Under the pieces are notes generated by a model that saw nothing but the letters and a program-made list of their open reading frames with translations, was not told where the DNA came from and did not search any database. A stretch of 37,499 nt of DNA. Source: Promethearchaeia archaeon (GTDB lineage Archaea; Asgardarchaeota; Lokiarchaeia; Sigyniarchaeales; SOKP01). The stretch is taken from contig JAHQWY010000002.1 of assembly GCA_029856445.1 (NCBI GenBank), forward strand, positions 1 to 37,499, in the 5' to 3' direction. The translations under genes were made by a program, and so were the position numbers. Numbering within the stretch: position 1 is the stretch's first letter; every line of letters starts with the position of its first letter. Of this stretch, positions 1 through 7,813 are shown in pieces.

Positions 1-534
1 AGGCATCGCTTTTTTTTTATCTACATGAGAAATAAGCTCAAAAACATCTTCGCGCAGTAAAGGTTCACCTCCCGTGAAGGCAATGATAGTTACACCCAAT
101 TTTTGTGCGTCGTCAATTAATTTTTTAGCCTCTTCTGTGGATAGTTCTTTTCTATCTTTCTTAAGATGCCTGCCGGCACTACAATGAACACATTTACATT
201 GACATTGATAAGTAATCGCGAAAGTCATCGCAACAGGAAAGGGATAAGGCATTAATTGTGATTTTATTAAACCTTTTAAAGCACGTATCATAGGACGACT
301 TCCTACTGGGGGAGCAAACGTATTAGCAACCATTTTTCCTTTCCATTTTCCAATATTATCATAATTTTTATAGAAATTAGCTTGTAAGAGTATCATAAAA
401 ATAAGACGATAAATCCTTAACTTATCAAGGAGAGGGTTGAGAAGACCAGTTCCTGCGACTTGACCATTTTCAAGCTTCTTATAACTAATGAGTTTTTGTC
501 CAAATAATTTCAAAAAAATGTGTTCTTCTTCCAT
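1..534 (-). CDS. Radical SAM domain protein, N-terminal part (cut by window start)
   Basis: The reading frame is open from an ATG at 534 down to base 1, giving 178 residues with no stop, so the C-terminal part lies outside the window. The radical SAM cluster motif is C111-x3-C115-x2-C118, with an extra Cys at 113, and it is followed by the SAM-contacting GGEP near residue 155. The preceding ~100 residues form a helical N-terminal extension with a PPVGSRP segment. Enzymes with this layout use a [4Fe-4S] cluster to cleave S-adenosylmethionine and start radical chemistry; many carry a C-terminal SPASM domain, which cannot be judged here. It follows a ferredoxin gene on the same strand (196-base gap), a possible electron donor. 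The specific substrate is unknown. The N-terminal assignment is firm; the product is not. Confidence 0.85.
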   Translation of the reverse strand, partial: MEEEHIFLKLFGQKLISYKKLENGQVAGTGLLNPLLDKLRIYRLIFMILLQANFYKNYDNIGKWKGKMVANTFAPPVGSRPMIRALKGLIKSQLMPYPFPVAMTFAITYQCQCKCVHCSAGRHLKKDRKELSTEEAKKLIDDAQKLGVTIIAFTGGEPLLREDVFELISHVDKKKAMP

Positions 535-730
535 AGACAGCTCTCACTTTTAGAAGCTTTATACTAAACGAGTTAATTTAGGAACTAATAAATCTTTCTA
601 ATGATAATTTTTTACTACTTAAATAATATTACTCTTAAATCTGATATATCAGTTTTCTAGATGTCCTTTAAAAATCAGGTTATAAACTTCACAAGATTCC
701 CTCAAAAAAGCTCTTATCTAAAAAATTATT

Positions 731-946
731 TTAACAATCACGTTTAAACATTACAAGAGCATTATGCGAACAGATCTCAACACATTTTCCGCATCCATCA
801 CATAAATTGGCATCAATTTTTGCCAATGATGATATAAATCCAATTACAGAGTATGGGATTGCACGTTTAGGGCAAAATTCGACACAAGCACCACAACCAA
901 TACAATTCTTAATATCTAGCTTAGCTATAATTGACGATTTTGTCAT
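731..946 (-). CDS. Small ferredoxin with two [4Fe-4S] clusters
   Basis: The 71-residue protein has two C-x2-C-x2-C-x3-C motifs: C15, C18, C21, C25 (followed by Pro) and C49, C52, C55, C59. This is the signature of bacterial-type 8-Cys ferredoxins, soluble cytoplasmic carriers of low-potential electrons. About 14 residues lie before the first motif and 12 after the second, so it is a complete stand-alone protein. It lies between the saccharopine-dehydrogenase-like gene (94 bases upstream) and the radical SAM gene (downstream), all on the same strand, so it may serve either. The start is ATG with no clear Shine-Dalgarno sequence. Confidence in the fold is high; the partner is inferred from position. 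Confidence 0.9.
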   Translation of the reverse strand: MTKSSIIAKLDIKNCIGCGACVEFCPKRAIPYSVIGFISSLAKIDANLCDGCGKCVEICSHNALVMFKRDC

Positions 947-1040
947 AAATAATGATCGTACTGTTCTAAGAATTAATTTAAAGGAACTTGATTATATTAA
1001 TGGAATATTTAGGACAAAAATTAAGTTTAATGTTATTGTC

Positions 1041-2093
1041 TTAATTGATAGAATCAAAACGCTTTGTCTCAGGAATCTCTAGTATAAAATCTGCCCCAAA
1101 AGTTAAAGCTGGTGTTAATGCACCTATTGGGGCAATATCGAATACTTTCTCTACAGATTGTACTCCTGCCACAGCAGTAAAATGATAAGATTCCATTGTT
1201 TCAAGCCAACCGTGCGCTTCCTCACCATCATTGTTATATACTGAAGCTGATATGTAACATCGAAAAGTATTGCGTTTAAATTCATCGGGGCCATGAATAT
1301 TTTCTTCAATCCATTTTTCAAGTTTTCTCTTAGATTCTTTATCTTCAAACATTTCTTCAGGTGAAATTCCAACAGAACCAAGCAGGTTATTGAATTTCTT
1401 TGGTAAAGGAAAGTATGTAGTTATATTCGGTATGCCTGTTGTTCGGTAAGCAGTTGATAAATCCCCCCATGTAACTGGTCTTACTATTCGTTCTTTATCA
1501 GAAAACTTTATCTTTCGGATTTCTTCATTTTCAAGAGGGATAAGTTTTCCATTTCTTCTAACTAATTGTCCGATATTATAATGCTCTAACATAGTTTTAA
1601 GAGTTCCAGGACTTGGATTACTCATAGCTGTTATCCCAAGATCTAAAGATGTTGGTTCCACAACCTTTTCACTGACATATTTAGCTAAACAATCAGTAGG
1701 AACAACATCAAATCCAACTCCAGATATAATTGCAATTTCATTATCTTTTGCTTGGGTATTATATTCAAAATTCTGTTCAAAAACAGGGATTTCTCCCGTT
1801 ATATCAACATAATTTGTACTGGATTTTAAGCATGCTTTTACCATAGGCGCACTTGTATATTTAAAAGGACCAGCTGCATGAAATACTAAATCAAATTCTT
1901 CAAGAGTATTTATTAAATCATTTTCATTTTCTAAATCAAGTATAATATAATCTAAATTTAATCTTTCTGCTAATGGAATGAGTTTATTGGCAGAACGTCC
2001 AGCTAATACAGGAGAATGACCACGATCTTTTGCTTCTTGTGCTATCAAGCTTCCTGTATATCCATAAGCCCCATACAACATCCATGATTTCAT
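1041..2093 (-). CDS. Saccharopine dehydrogenase-like NAD(P)-binding reductase
   Basis: The 350-residue protein opens with a Rossmann motif, G8-x2-G11-x2-G14 in YGAYGYTGSL, then AGRSANKL and DLVFHAAGPF. These are typical of the saccharopine dehydrogenase / trans-acting enoyl reductase superfamily (Sacchrp_dh_NADP domain). The C-terminal half is the variable catalytic domain and ends in a Gly/Ala-rich stretch (IGALTPALTFG), also seen in the family. Members range from lysine metabolism to lipid and polyketide reduction, so the substrate cannot be named. The length is near that of the short, membrane-independent members. It starts at an ATG and leads a same-strand group with the ferredoxin and the radical SAM gene. 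Confidence 0.8.
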   Translation of the reverse strand: MKSWMLYGAYGYTGSLIAQEAKDRGHSPVLAGRSANKLIPLAERLNLDYIILDLENENDLINTLEEFDLVFHAAGPFKYTSAPMVKACLKSSTNYVDITGEIPVFEQNFEYNTQAKDNEIAIISGVGFDVVPTDCLAKYVSEKVVEPTSLDLGITAMSNPSPGTLKTMLEHYNIGQLVRRNGKLIPLENEEIRKIKFSDKERIVRPVTWGDLSTAYRTTGIPNITTYFPLPKKFNNLLGSVGISPEEMFEDKESKRKLEKWIEENIHGPDEFKRNTFRCYISASVYNNDGEEAHGWLETMESYHFTAVAGVQSVEKVFDIAPIGALTPALTFGADFILEIPETKRFDSIN

Positions 2094-2244
2094 TTCTATT
2101 CAAATTTGAAAATGAGTATTTTAATTAATTCCTATCTTTATTGATCAATTTTATTAATTAATCTTTAAAGCTTATGCTTAATTATTAAAAACCACTCAAT
2201 TAAAAGCTTTAAATTCTAAATATTAAAAGTATTTACTAAGTTTT

Positions 2245-3129
2245 TCATTTATAAGTCTCTGCACCATAAGCCAATCTCTCATCTAATGAATAAGAAGAAT
2301 TATAATAACCAGAATCCAAAAATTTGACTAGTGTATTGAAGTAGGGATAATTTACATATAAAAAGGTAATAAACTGTTCAAAGTAATAATAGAATTTTCC
2401 ATACGGTATTTTGTAGTTATTAAATTCTTTATAATTTAAATGTAGTAAAATAAATTTTCCAAATTGCTCTTTATATCTTTTAGGAAAGAGTTTAAATATT
2501 TCAAATAGAAGAGTCTTATTAAATTTTAAATCTATAAATAGAATTAAATCTATTAAATCTCTTATTGTTTTATAATTAACCAAACTAGAAATCACTAATC
2601 TTTTTAATTGATCTAGAACATTTTTAATTAGAATGGGGCTTGCTTGTTCAAATAAACATTCCAATTCTCCTTTATTTAAAAAATCTAAATAATTATTATA
2701 TAAAAGAAATTGAATAGGGCCTAAATGCCCATTCTCAAATCTTTTTGCGATCTCTTCTTTAAATACTTTTTTGGCACGAAGATCTCCTACTTCTGTGAGT
2801 TTTTTAAGCAATGGAAAAGCCAAATTACTATGGATTAGGCATGAGTTATAATTATTTTCAGACCAAGCTTGTAAATTCGAACAATGTCCCCAAAATTGAA
2901 CTTTTGGGGAAATATTACTTACCATTCCACCTGAAAAATCATTATTTCTTTTTAACTTTAAAAAAGCGTCATCAATCGAATTAATCTCATCTAAACTATC
3001 CATTTCCTCTTTAGATATATTTATTAGAAGATATTTACATTTGATAAACAACTTATTATTTACATATATATTTGTCTTCTTGTTTTCTAATCTAAGCTCG
3101 AGATGGTCATTTATAAAAAATTTAAGCAT
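2245..3129 (-). CDS. Uncharacterised protein with FWGHCSNLQAW motif
   Basis: The protein has 294 residues from the ATG at 3129; a TTG one codon earlier is also in frame. There is no signal peptide or membrane segment. The N-terminal ~60 residues look like a small beta-rich unit. A strongly patterned block follows near residues 82-130: FWGHCSNLQAW, then NLAFPLLKKLTEVGD and VFKEEIAKRFENGH. The rest is helical and Leu/Lys/Phe-rich, as in an alpha-solenoid. I recall similar WGHCSNLQAW blocks in uncharacterised archaeal proteins, some with leucine-rich repeats, but cannot check this. The Trp/His/Cys-rich block could be a binding site. Intergenic gaps on both sides suggest a single-gene unit. No function is proposed. 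Confidence 0.7.
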   Translation of the reverse strand: MLKFFINDHLELRLENKKTNIYVNNKLFIKCKYLLINISKEEMDSLDEINSIDDAFLKLKRNNDFSGGMVSNISPKVQFWGHCSNLQAWSENNYNSCLIHSNLAFPLLKKLTEVGDLRAKKVFKEEIAKRFENGHLGPIQFLLYNNYLDFLNKGELECLFEQASPILIKNVLDQLKRLVISSLVNYKTIRDLIDLILFIDLKFNKTLLFEIFKLFPKRYKEQFGKFILLHLNYKEFNNYKIPYGKFYYYFEQFITFLYVNYPYFNTLVKFLDSGYYNSSYSLDERLAYGAETYK

Positions 3130-3184
3130 CAAGAATTTATAGTATATCTAAGTTTTATTTCTATGTATTAGGAAGGAAAATATA

Positions 3185-3616
3185 TTGAAAAAGATTAAAT
3201 TTCATAAGAAAGAGATATTTAATATGGAAGAATTAAAAAAGGTTCTTTATAAGAGAATCCCTTTTTACTCGACGTTAGGTCTTGAACTAGTAGAGATAGG
3301 TAATGGAAGAGCTGCTTTTGAACTAATTATAAGAAAAGATTTAACTCAGAATAATAATGTTCATGGAGGTGTTATAGCATCTCTAATCGATTCTTCATGT
3401 GCTTGTGCTGCATTTTCATTAATACATCCTAATGGCTATATTACAACTATTGACTTACAAGTTGAATTTCTTAAACCTGTTTCTAAAGGACGGCTTTTAG
3501 CAAAGGCAAAATGTATTAAAAGTGGAAAAAATATATTTTTCTGTAAAGCTAAAGTCTGGAGTGAAGAAAATGAGCTAATAAGTACAGGTGGATCCCAACT
3601 ACTCAGGATTCCTTAA
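3185..3616 (+). CDS. PaaI-family hotdog thioesterase
   Basis: The 143-residue protein has a single hotdog domain. The diagnostic stretch is NNVHGGVIASLIDSSCACAA (about residues 57-76), in which HGG and the Asp on the central helix match the active site of PaaI/YbgC-like acyl-CoA thioesterases. It is followed by TTIDLQVEFLKPV. Such proteins hydrolyse acyl- or aryl-CoA in the cytoplasm. A TTG start at 3185 is preferred because AGGAAGG lies 8 bases upstream; an internal ATG at 3224 would give 130 residues and still a whole domain. It is divergent from the orphan gene and convergent with the aminotransferase. The family is clear; the substrate is unknown. Confidence 0.85.
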   Translation: MKKIKFHKKEIFNMEELKKVLYKRIPFYSTLGLELVEIGNGRAAFELIIRKDLTQNNNVHGGVIASLIDSSCACAAFSLIHPNGYITTIDLQVEFLKPVSKGRLLAKAKCIKSGKNIFFCKAKVWSEENELISTGGSQLLRIP

Positions 3617-3623
3617 ATTAATT

Positions 3624-3644
3624 TTGATCAGTTTAATTGATCAA
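3624..3644. terminator. Hairpin between convergent genes
   Basis: A perfect 7-bp inverted repeat, TTGATCA and TGATCAA, is separated by 7 bases. It sits between the 3' ends of the thioesterase and the aminotransferase genes. It could help end transcription in both directions, but archaeal terminators usually depend on T-tracts, so the role is inferred. Confidence 0.35.
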
Positions 3645-3671
3645 TTAGTAAATCAAAAGAAAAATTACTAA

Positions 3672-4700
3672 TTAGACTTTAACCATCCATCCAAACTCAT
3701 CTTCTATTTCTAAATGTTGAATTCCTGTTAGGATTTCGTACAATTTTGTTGTAATTTCGCCGGGTTCTTTATTATTAAAAACTCGTTCTTTATTTTCTAA
3801 AGTAACCGAAGCTATAGGAGTAATAACTGCAGCGGTTCCTGAACAGAAAGCTTCACTACAACTCTGATCAAATAATTCTTTATAAGAAATATCCCTTTCT
3901 TCCACTTCTATTCCAAGCTTTTTTGATGCTAATTCCAAAATAGCTTCCCTTGTGATTCCTTCAAGTATTGTCCCTGTCTTTCTAGGAGTGGCTAATTTAC
4001 CATTTATTAATCCAAAAAAATTAGCTGCTCCGACTTCCTCTATAAATTCCATATTAACTGCATCTAGATATAAAATTTGGGAAAAGCCTCTAGATTTTGC
4101 TTCTTTTGCTGGTAGCATTGTTCCAGCATAATTACAGATTGTTTTTGTGGAACCAGTCCCTCCAGGTGCTGCTCTTGTATATTTTTTCGATATCTCTAAA
4201 CTAATACCTTTAAAACCTTCAGGGAAATATGGTCCAACAGGTACTGTAAAAATGATTAACTTGAATTCTTTTGCTGAAGTTACACCTAATATTGGTCCAT
4301 TCCCAAATAACATAGGTCGAATATATAAAGCGCCCCCACTATCGTGAGGAGGAATGTAATCTTCATTCGCCTTCACTACCTTTTTAATTGCGTCAACAAA
4401 TTTGTCAATTTTATACTCTGGCATTAGCATTCTTTTAGCGCTTTGATTGAATCTTTTTCCATTTTCGCTTGGTTTAAATAAGGTAATCTCTCCAGATTTT
4501 GTTTTTAGAGCCTTCATACCTTCAAAAATTCCTTGTCCATAATTTAATACACATGCCGCAGGAGAAATTTCAATATTACCAAAGGGTACAAGTTTTCCTT
4601 CATCCCATTTACCATCTTTAAAATCAGAAATAAACATACTCCTTGTTTCAATAAACTCAAACCCTAATGAGTAAAAATCAATATTTTTGGGATCTACCAT
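3672..4700 (-). CDS. ilvE: Branched-chain amino acid aminotransferase
   Basis: The PLP fold-type IV enzyme has 342 residues from the ATG at 4700; GGAAG 9 bases upstream favours this over the TTG three codons earlier. It transfers the amino group between glutamate and the 2-oxo acids of leucine, isoleucine and valine, the last step of their synthesis and the first of their breakdown. Family marks are LNYGQGIFEGMKA, the IRPMLFG strand, the PLP-binding Lys in GGTGSTKTICNYAG (Lys186 from this start), EEVGAANFF and the phosphate-binding SGTAAVITPI near the C terminus. The layout matches the eukaryote/bacterial long type (BCAT2-like, ~340-360 residues) rather than the ~300-residue IlvE of E. coli. 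No other branched-chain gene is in the window, so it stands alone. Confidence 0.92.
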   Translation of the reverse strand: MVDPKNIDFYSLGFEFIETRSMFISDFKDGKWDEGKLVPFGNIEISPAACVLNYGQGIFEGMKALKTKSGEITLFKPSENGKRFNQSAKRMLMPEYKIDKFVDAIKKVVKANEDYIPPHDSGGALYIRPMLFGNGPILGVTSAKEFKLIIFTVPVGPYFPEGFKGISLEISKKYTRAAPGGTGSTKTICNYAGTMLPAKEAKSRGFSQILYLDAVNMEFIEEVGAANFFGLINGKLATPRKTGTILEGITREAILELASKKLGIEVEERDISYKELFDQSCSEAFCSGTAAVITPIASVTLENKERVFNNKEPGEITTKLYEILTGIQHLEIEDEFGWMVKV

Positions 4701-5030
4701 AATTATCAACTTCCAATTAAAACTTGTAAGAATTATATGAAAGGTTAATAAAAAATCTTTTTAACAAAAAAATCAACTAGTTCTAAATTAAGTTATTCAA
4801 TATTTCAGTATAAAAATCAATTTTAATATTATTTAATCTATTTAATAAAAAAAATCTTTAAAAAATAATACCTCGATAACTCATTTAATTATTAGAACTA
4901 TAACGGATTCTCCTTTTATTGATATAAATAAAATTATAAATTTGTATTTATAGTTATAATATATAAAAGCTTGAACATTTTCGAAAATTTAAAAAATATA
5001 TTAATGTGAAATGCAAAAAGAGGACCTGTG
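4701..5030. other. Divergent intergenic region, very AT-rich
   Basis: This 330-base stretch lies between two divergently transcribed genes. I see no open frame or RNA gene. It holds the promoters of both neighbours; only the rightward TATA element (4955-4970) is convincing. Confidence 0.6.
4955..4970 (+). promoter_or_regulatory. TATA-box promoter for the Rab-like GTPase gene
   Basis: TATAATATATAAAAGC is a good archaeal TATA element. It predicts transcription starting near 4990-4995 and a leader of about 35-40 bases ending in the AGAGGA Shine-Dalgarno sequence 5' of the ATG at 5031. Confidence 0.5.
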
Positions 5031-6701
5031 ATGGCTGAAGAATATGACTTTCTTTTTAAATCGATTGTTGTAGGAGATGGAGGTGTTGGAAAAACAGCTC
5101 TCACACTTCGATTCTCAAAAGGTTTTTTCACTGAAGATTATAAAATGACGATTGGCGTTGATTTTCATGTAAAAACGATTAATATTGATTCAAATGAGGG
5201 ACCAATTCGTGCGAAGCTCCAAATATGGGATACAGGGGGACAGGAACGTTTTAGTTCAATAAGACCAATGTATTACAGAGGGTCATTAGGAGCACTATTA
5301 ATATTTGATTTAACAAATTCTGCTAGTTTCGAACATCTACCTGGATGGATTGAAGAGGTTAGAGCTAATATAAAAACCGAGATTCCATTCCTGTTAGTTG
5401 GGAATAAAAGTGACTTAGTTGATCAGAGGGCAGTATCATTGAATGAAATCAACACATTTACCCGAGATTTTAATTTGTATTATATGGAAACTTCTGCAAA
5501 AACAGGAGAGGGTGTTGGTGATTGTTTCTATATTCTTGCTTGCTTAATGATAGGATCTGGGGTTCCAGATCAACTCATTTCCAATAATGTAGTATTTAGT
5601 CCTGGATTTATACCGATTACAAGTTCTGAAACCATTTTACCCACCTCAGATCAGGTACAGCCTGATTTTGAATTTTCTGCACCACCCGTTCCAGAACCTA
5701 CGACTATAACTACACAAGAGCCGGTGTCTTCATTTGAACCAGAACCAGAATTCGAATATGAGGCACCACCCGTTCCAGAACCTGCATCTATGAAGGTCTC
5801 TGCTGCCAGCCCTTCTTTTGAGACAGAATTTGAGCCAGAAATACCAATTCCTGAATCCAAGATAGGAATTCAAGATGGTGGTTCGACAGATTTTGAATTT
5901 AAAACACCTGAAGAAATACTAGCTGAAGAAAAAACAGAAGAAGATAAAAGTTCAATATCTTTGCAAAGATCCCCCATAACACCAAAGGAAGAAATTTACA
6001 AACCTAAACCTGTTCCCTTTTCTTCAAAAATTCCCACTCCAGCACCGCCACCAGAAGGATTTCAACCTACTCAAACATCTGTAGAAAAATCTAATATACC
6101 ACCTACTCCTTTTCTTACATCACAAGGAGAACCTCAAACAAAATCTAATTCTTTAATGGATTATATGCCTGAACCAATTTATTCAAAAAAAGACCTGAAA
6201 AAACTAGAAAAACAGAAAAAGAAAGAAGAAAAGGAGAAGAAAATCCAAGAAGAAAAAGAAAAACAACAACAATTAATAGAAGATATGAAAAAAGCAAAAA
6301 AGGAAAAGAAAGAGAAATCTAAAAAAGAAAAGAAAGCGAAGGAAGAAATTCCAGTTACTCGTCCAGTTTCACCTAGTACTTCAATAAATTCACCATCTAG
6401 CGCTCCAACTCTTTTTCAAACCTTAACGCAGAAAGAAGATGAAACTGCTAAAGCTCAATCATCTCATTTCGTTCCTTTCAGCGAAAAAAAAGAATCACAG
6501 GTTCAAGAAACCAGTAGATTAAGAATAATTCCAAATGCAGCTGATATTGAAAGTAAATCAAGTAGTTTTACACCAATCCAACCAACACCGCAAGGTGAAG
6601 CTTCTAAATCAGGAAGTAAAGAGCTAATAATTTGTAAAAATTGTGGTGCTATACTTTCTTCTGATTATGCTTTTTGTAACAAGTGTGGTACAAGTATATA
6701 A
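5031..6701 (+). CDS. Rab-like small GTPase with Pro-rich/coiled tail and C-terminal zinc ribbon
   Basis: The protein has 556 residues from the ATG at 5031; AGAGG about 7 bases upstream favours it over the adjacent GTG. Residues ~5-175 are a complete Ras-superfamily G domain: GDGGVGKT (15-22), switch-I Thr40 in TIGVDF, WDTGGQERF (66-74), NKSD (125-128) and ETSAK (153-157). RPMYYRG after switch II is Rab-like, while GGQ in place of AGQ recalls Arf. Residues ~200-390 are a low-complexity linker rich in Pro/Glu/Ser with APPVPEP repeated twice. Residues ~390-445 are an extremely Lys/Glu-rich coil. The last ~25 residues are a zinc ribbon (CKNC...CNKC). There is no prenylation-type CaaX end and no membrane helix. 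The G domain should switch between GTP and GDP; the tail suggests a scaffold. This is a typical Asgard eukaryotic-signature class, but the domain combination is unusual. Confidence 0.93.
   Translation: MAEEYDFLFKSIVVGDGGVGKTALTLRFSKGFFTEDYKMTIGVDFHVKTINIDSNEGPIRAKLQIWDTGGQERFSSIRPMYYRGSLGALLIFDLTNSASFEHLPGWIEEVRANIKTEIPFLLVGNKSDLVDQRAVSLNEINTFTRDFNLYYMETSAKTGEGVGDCFYILACLMIGSGVPDQLISNNVVFSPGFIPITSSETILPTSDQVQPDFEFSAPPVPEPTTITTQEPVSSFEPEPEFEYEAPPVPEPASMKVSAASPSFETEFEPEIPIPESKIGIQDGGSTDFEFKTPEEILAEEKTEEDKSSISLQRSPITPKEEIYKPKPVPFSSKIPTPAPPPEGFQPTQTSVEKSNIPPTPFLTSQGEPQTKSNSLMDYMPEPIYSKKDLKKLEKQKKKEEKEKKIQEEKEKQQQLIEDMKKAKKEKKEKSKKEKKAKEEIPVTRPVSPSTSINSPSSAPTLFQTLTQKEDETAKAQSSHFVPFSEKKESQVQETSRLRIIPNAADIESKSSSFTPIQPTPQGEASKSGSKELIICKNCGAILSSDYAFCNKCGTSI
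5679..5783 (+). repeat. In-frame direct repeat in GTPase linker
   Basis: An identical 21-base unit at 5679-5699 and 5763-5783, 84 bases (28 codons) apart, encodes APPVPEP preceded by an acidic/aromatic stretch (FEFS or FEYE). It indicates recent tandem growth of the disordered linker. Confidence 0.8.
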
Positions 6702-6703
6702 TC

Positions 6704-6722
6704 ATTTTTAATACATTTTTTT
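6704..6722 (+). terminator. T-tract terminator after the GTPase gene
   Basis: Two T-runs, TTTTT and TTTTTTT, lie within 21 bases of the stop codon. Stretches of this kind end transcription by archaeal RNA polymerase. Confidence 0.45.
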
Positions 6723-6797
6723 ATTAAAACTTAAAATAAGAATTTAAATCCAAGATATAATACATTCCTTATTGTTAAAATTAATTATTTGGTTTAA

Positions 6798-7577
6798 TTA
6801 TAAGTCTTTTCCGCAAATTGGGCAAGTACTCCACATTTTCTTTATCTTAGAATTGCAATAAGTGCAAACTTTTAACTCAGGATCAATTTTAGTTTGAGGT
6901 TTACCAAAAATAGTCAAATTTTGTGCAGATTGCTTAGGAGCTCTAGTATCTGCGTTGGATTTAATCGGTCTCTGAGGAATAATTTTAGGTGGTTCAATCC
7001 TATTTCTGGTTAAATAACTTTCTGATTTTTGAGGTTCAACTGTAGTTCTAGAGTATTGTTGAGGTTGAATCTGAGATTCCTTGATTTTCTCTGTAAAAGC
7101 TTTTTTTTCACTTTCAATAGGTTTCTCTTCAGGTTCTCCAAGAGATACGCCCACTTTATAATAATAATATTTATTATCATTATTTTCAATTATTCGTTCT
7201 CCATTCTCTAAATAAACTTCAATATAATAAATGATAACAGAACCAGCAGGAATTTCATCAATTTCAGCTATGTAATAATCCATCTTAGCATCCATAGGCA
7301 TTTGATACCATGATTTTCCTTGATCAGCACTAAAAATCAAAATTACATTAAATATAGCTCTAGGAAAATCTTCTTCAGTAATCTTTACTACAATCTTTAT
7401 TGTTTTCTTTTGATCCTCTAGAGCACTTGAAAATGCCTGTGCTTCCATTTCATCCCAAGCTGCACCACATTTTGGGCAATTTGTAAACCAATTAGGATAT
7501 TCAAAACCACATTTAGAACAATTTTTAGTAAAATATCGAGTTGTTTTTATCCCTAATGATTTTTTTTCTTTCCCCAT
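6798..7577 (-). CDS. Protein with a zinc ribbon at each end and a beta-sandwich-like core
   Basis: The protein has 259 residues. A zinc ribbon at ~20-41 (CSKC...CPKC) is followed at ~57-147 by a beta-rich unit whose pattern (ILIFSADQGKSWYQMPM, then IPAGSVIIYYIEVYLENGE) resembles Ig/E-set or AMPK-type carbohydrate-binding modules. Then comes a Pro/Gln/Lys-rich linker (~150-235) and a second ribbon at ~238-257 (CTYC...CPIC). It has no signal peptide, so it is probably cytoplasmic even though such beta modules are often extracellular. It converges on the Rab-like GTPase gene, whose tail also has a disordered linker plus a C-terminal zinc ribbon, so a shared pathway is possible. The family is not recognised; zinc binding is likely. 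Confidence 0.75.
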   Translation of the reverse strand: MGKEKKSLGIKTTRYFTKNCSKCGFEYPNWFTNCPKCGAAWDEMEAQAFSSALEDQKKTIKIVVKITEEDFPRAIFNVILIFSADQGKSWYQMPMDAKMDYYIAEIDEIPAGSVIIYYIEVYLENGERIIENNDNKYYYYKVGVSLGEPEEKPIESEKKAFTEKIKESQIQPQQYSRTTVEPQKSESYLTRNRIEPPKIIPQRPIKSNADTRAPKQSAQNLTIFGKPQTKIDPELKVCTYCNSKIKKMWSTCPICGKDL

Positions 7578-7813
7578 ATTACTAAATCAAACTTTTTGAA
7601 ATTAAACTCCCAAATAAATTTTTACTAAATATTAAATAGTAAAACGTACTAAATATATTTTTTTGTTGGTAGTGTGATTTAGAGCAGTACATTAGAAATA
7701 ATACTGATTTGGATTTAAAAATTGAAAAGTCTAAAAAGTGAAATGGAAAGCCCTTTGAAATTTGTATATTTAAGAATAAAATCTCACAGTTAGAATATAT
7801 TTCTTAATTTAAC

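Noticed and set aside
1..534. Radical SAM gene as the NrdD activase NrdG
   Set aside because: It has a ~110-residue N-terminal extension before the cluster motif and lies 10 kb from nrdD, whereas NrdG is short with the motif near the N terminus.
807..1082. Plus-strand open frame across the ferredoxin gene
   Set aside because: It is antisense to the ferredoxin with its eight ordered Cys residues and has no recognisable features; it is a shadow.
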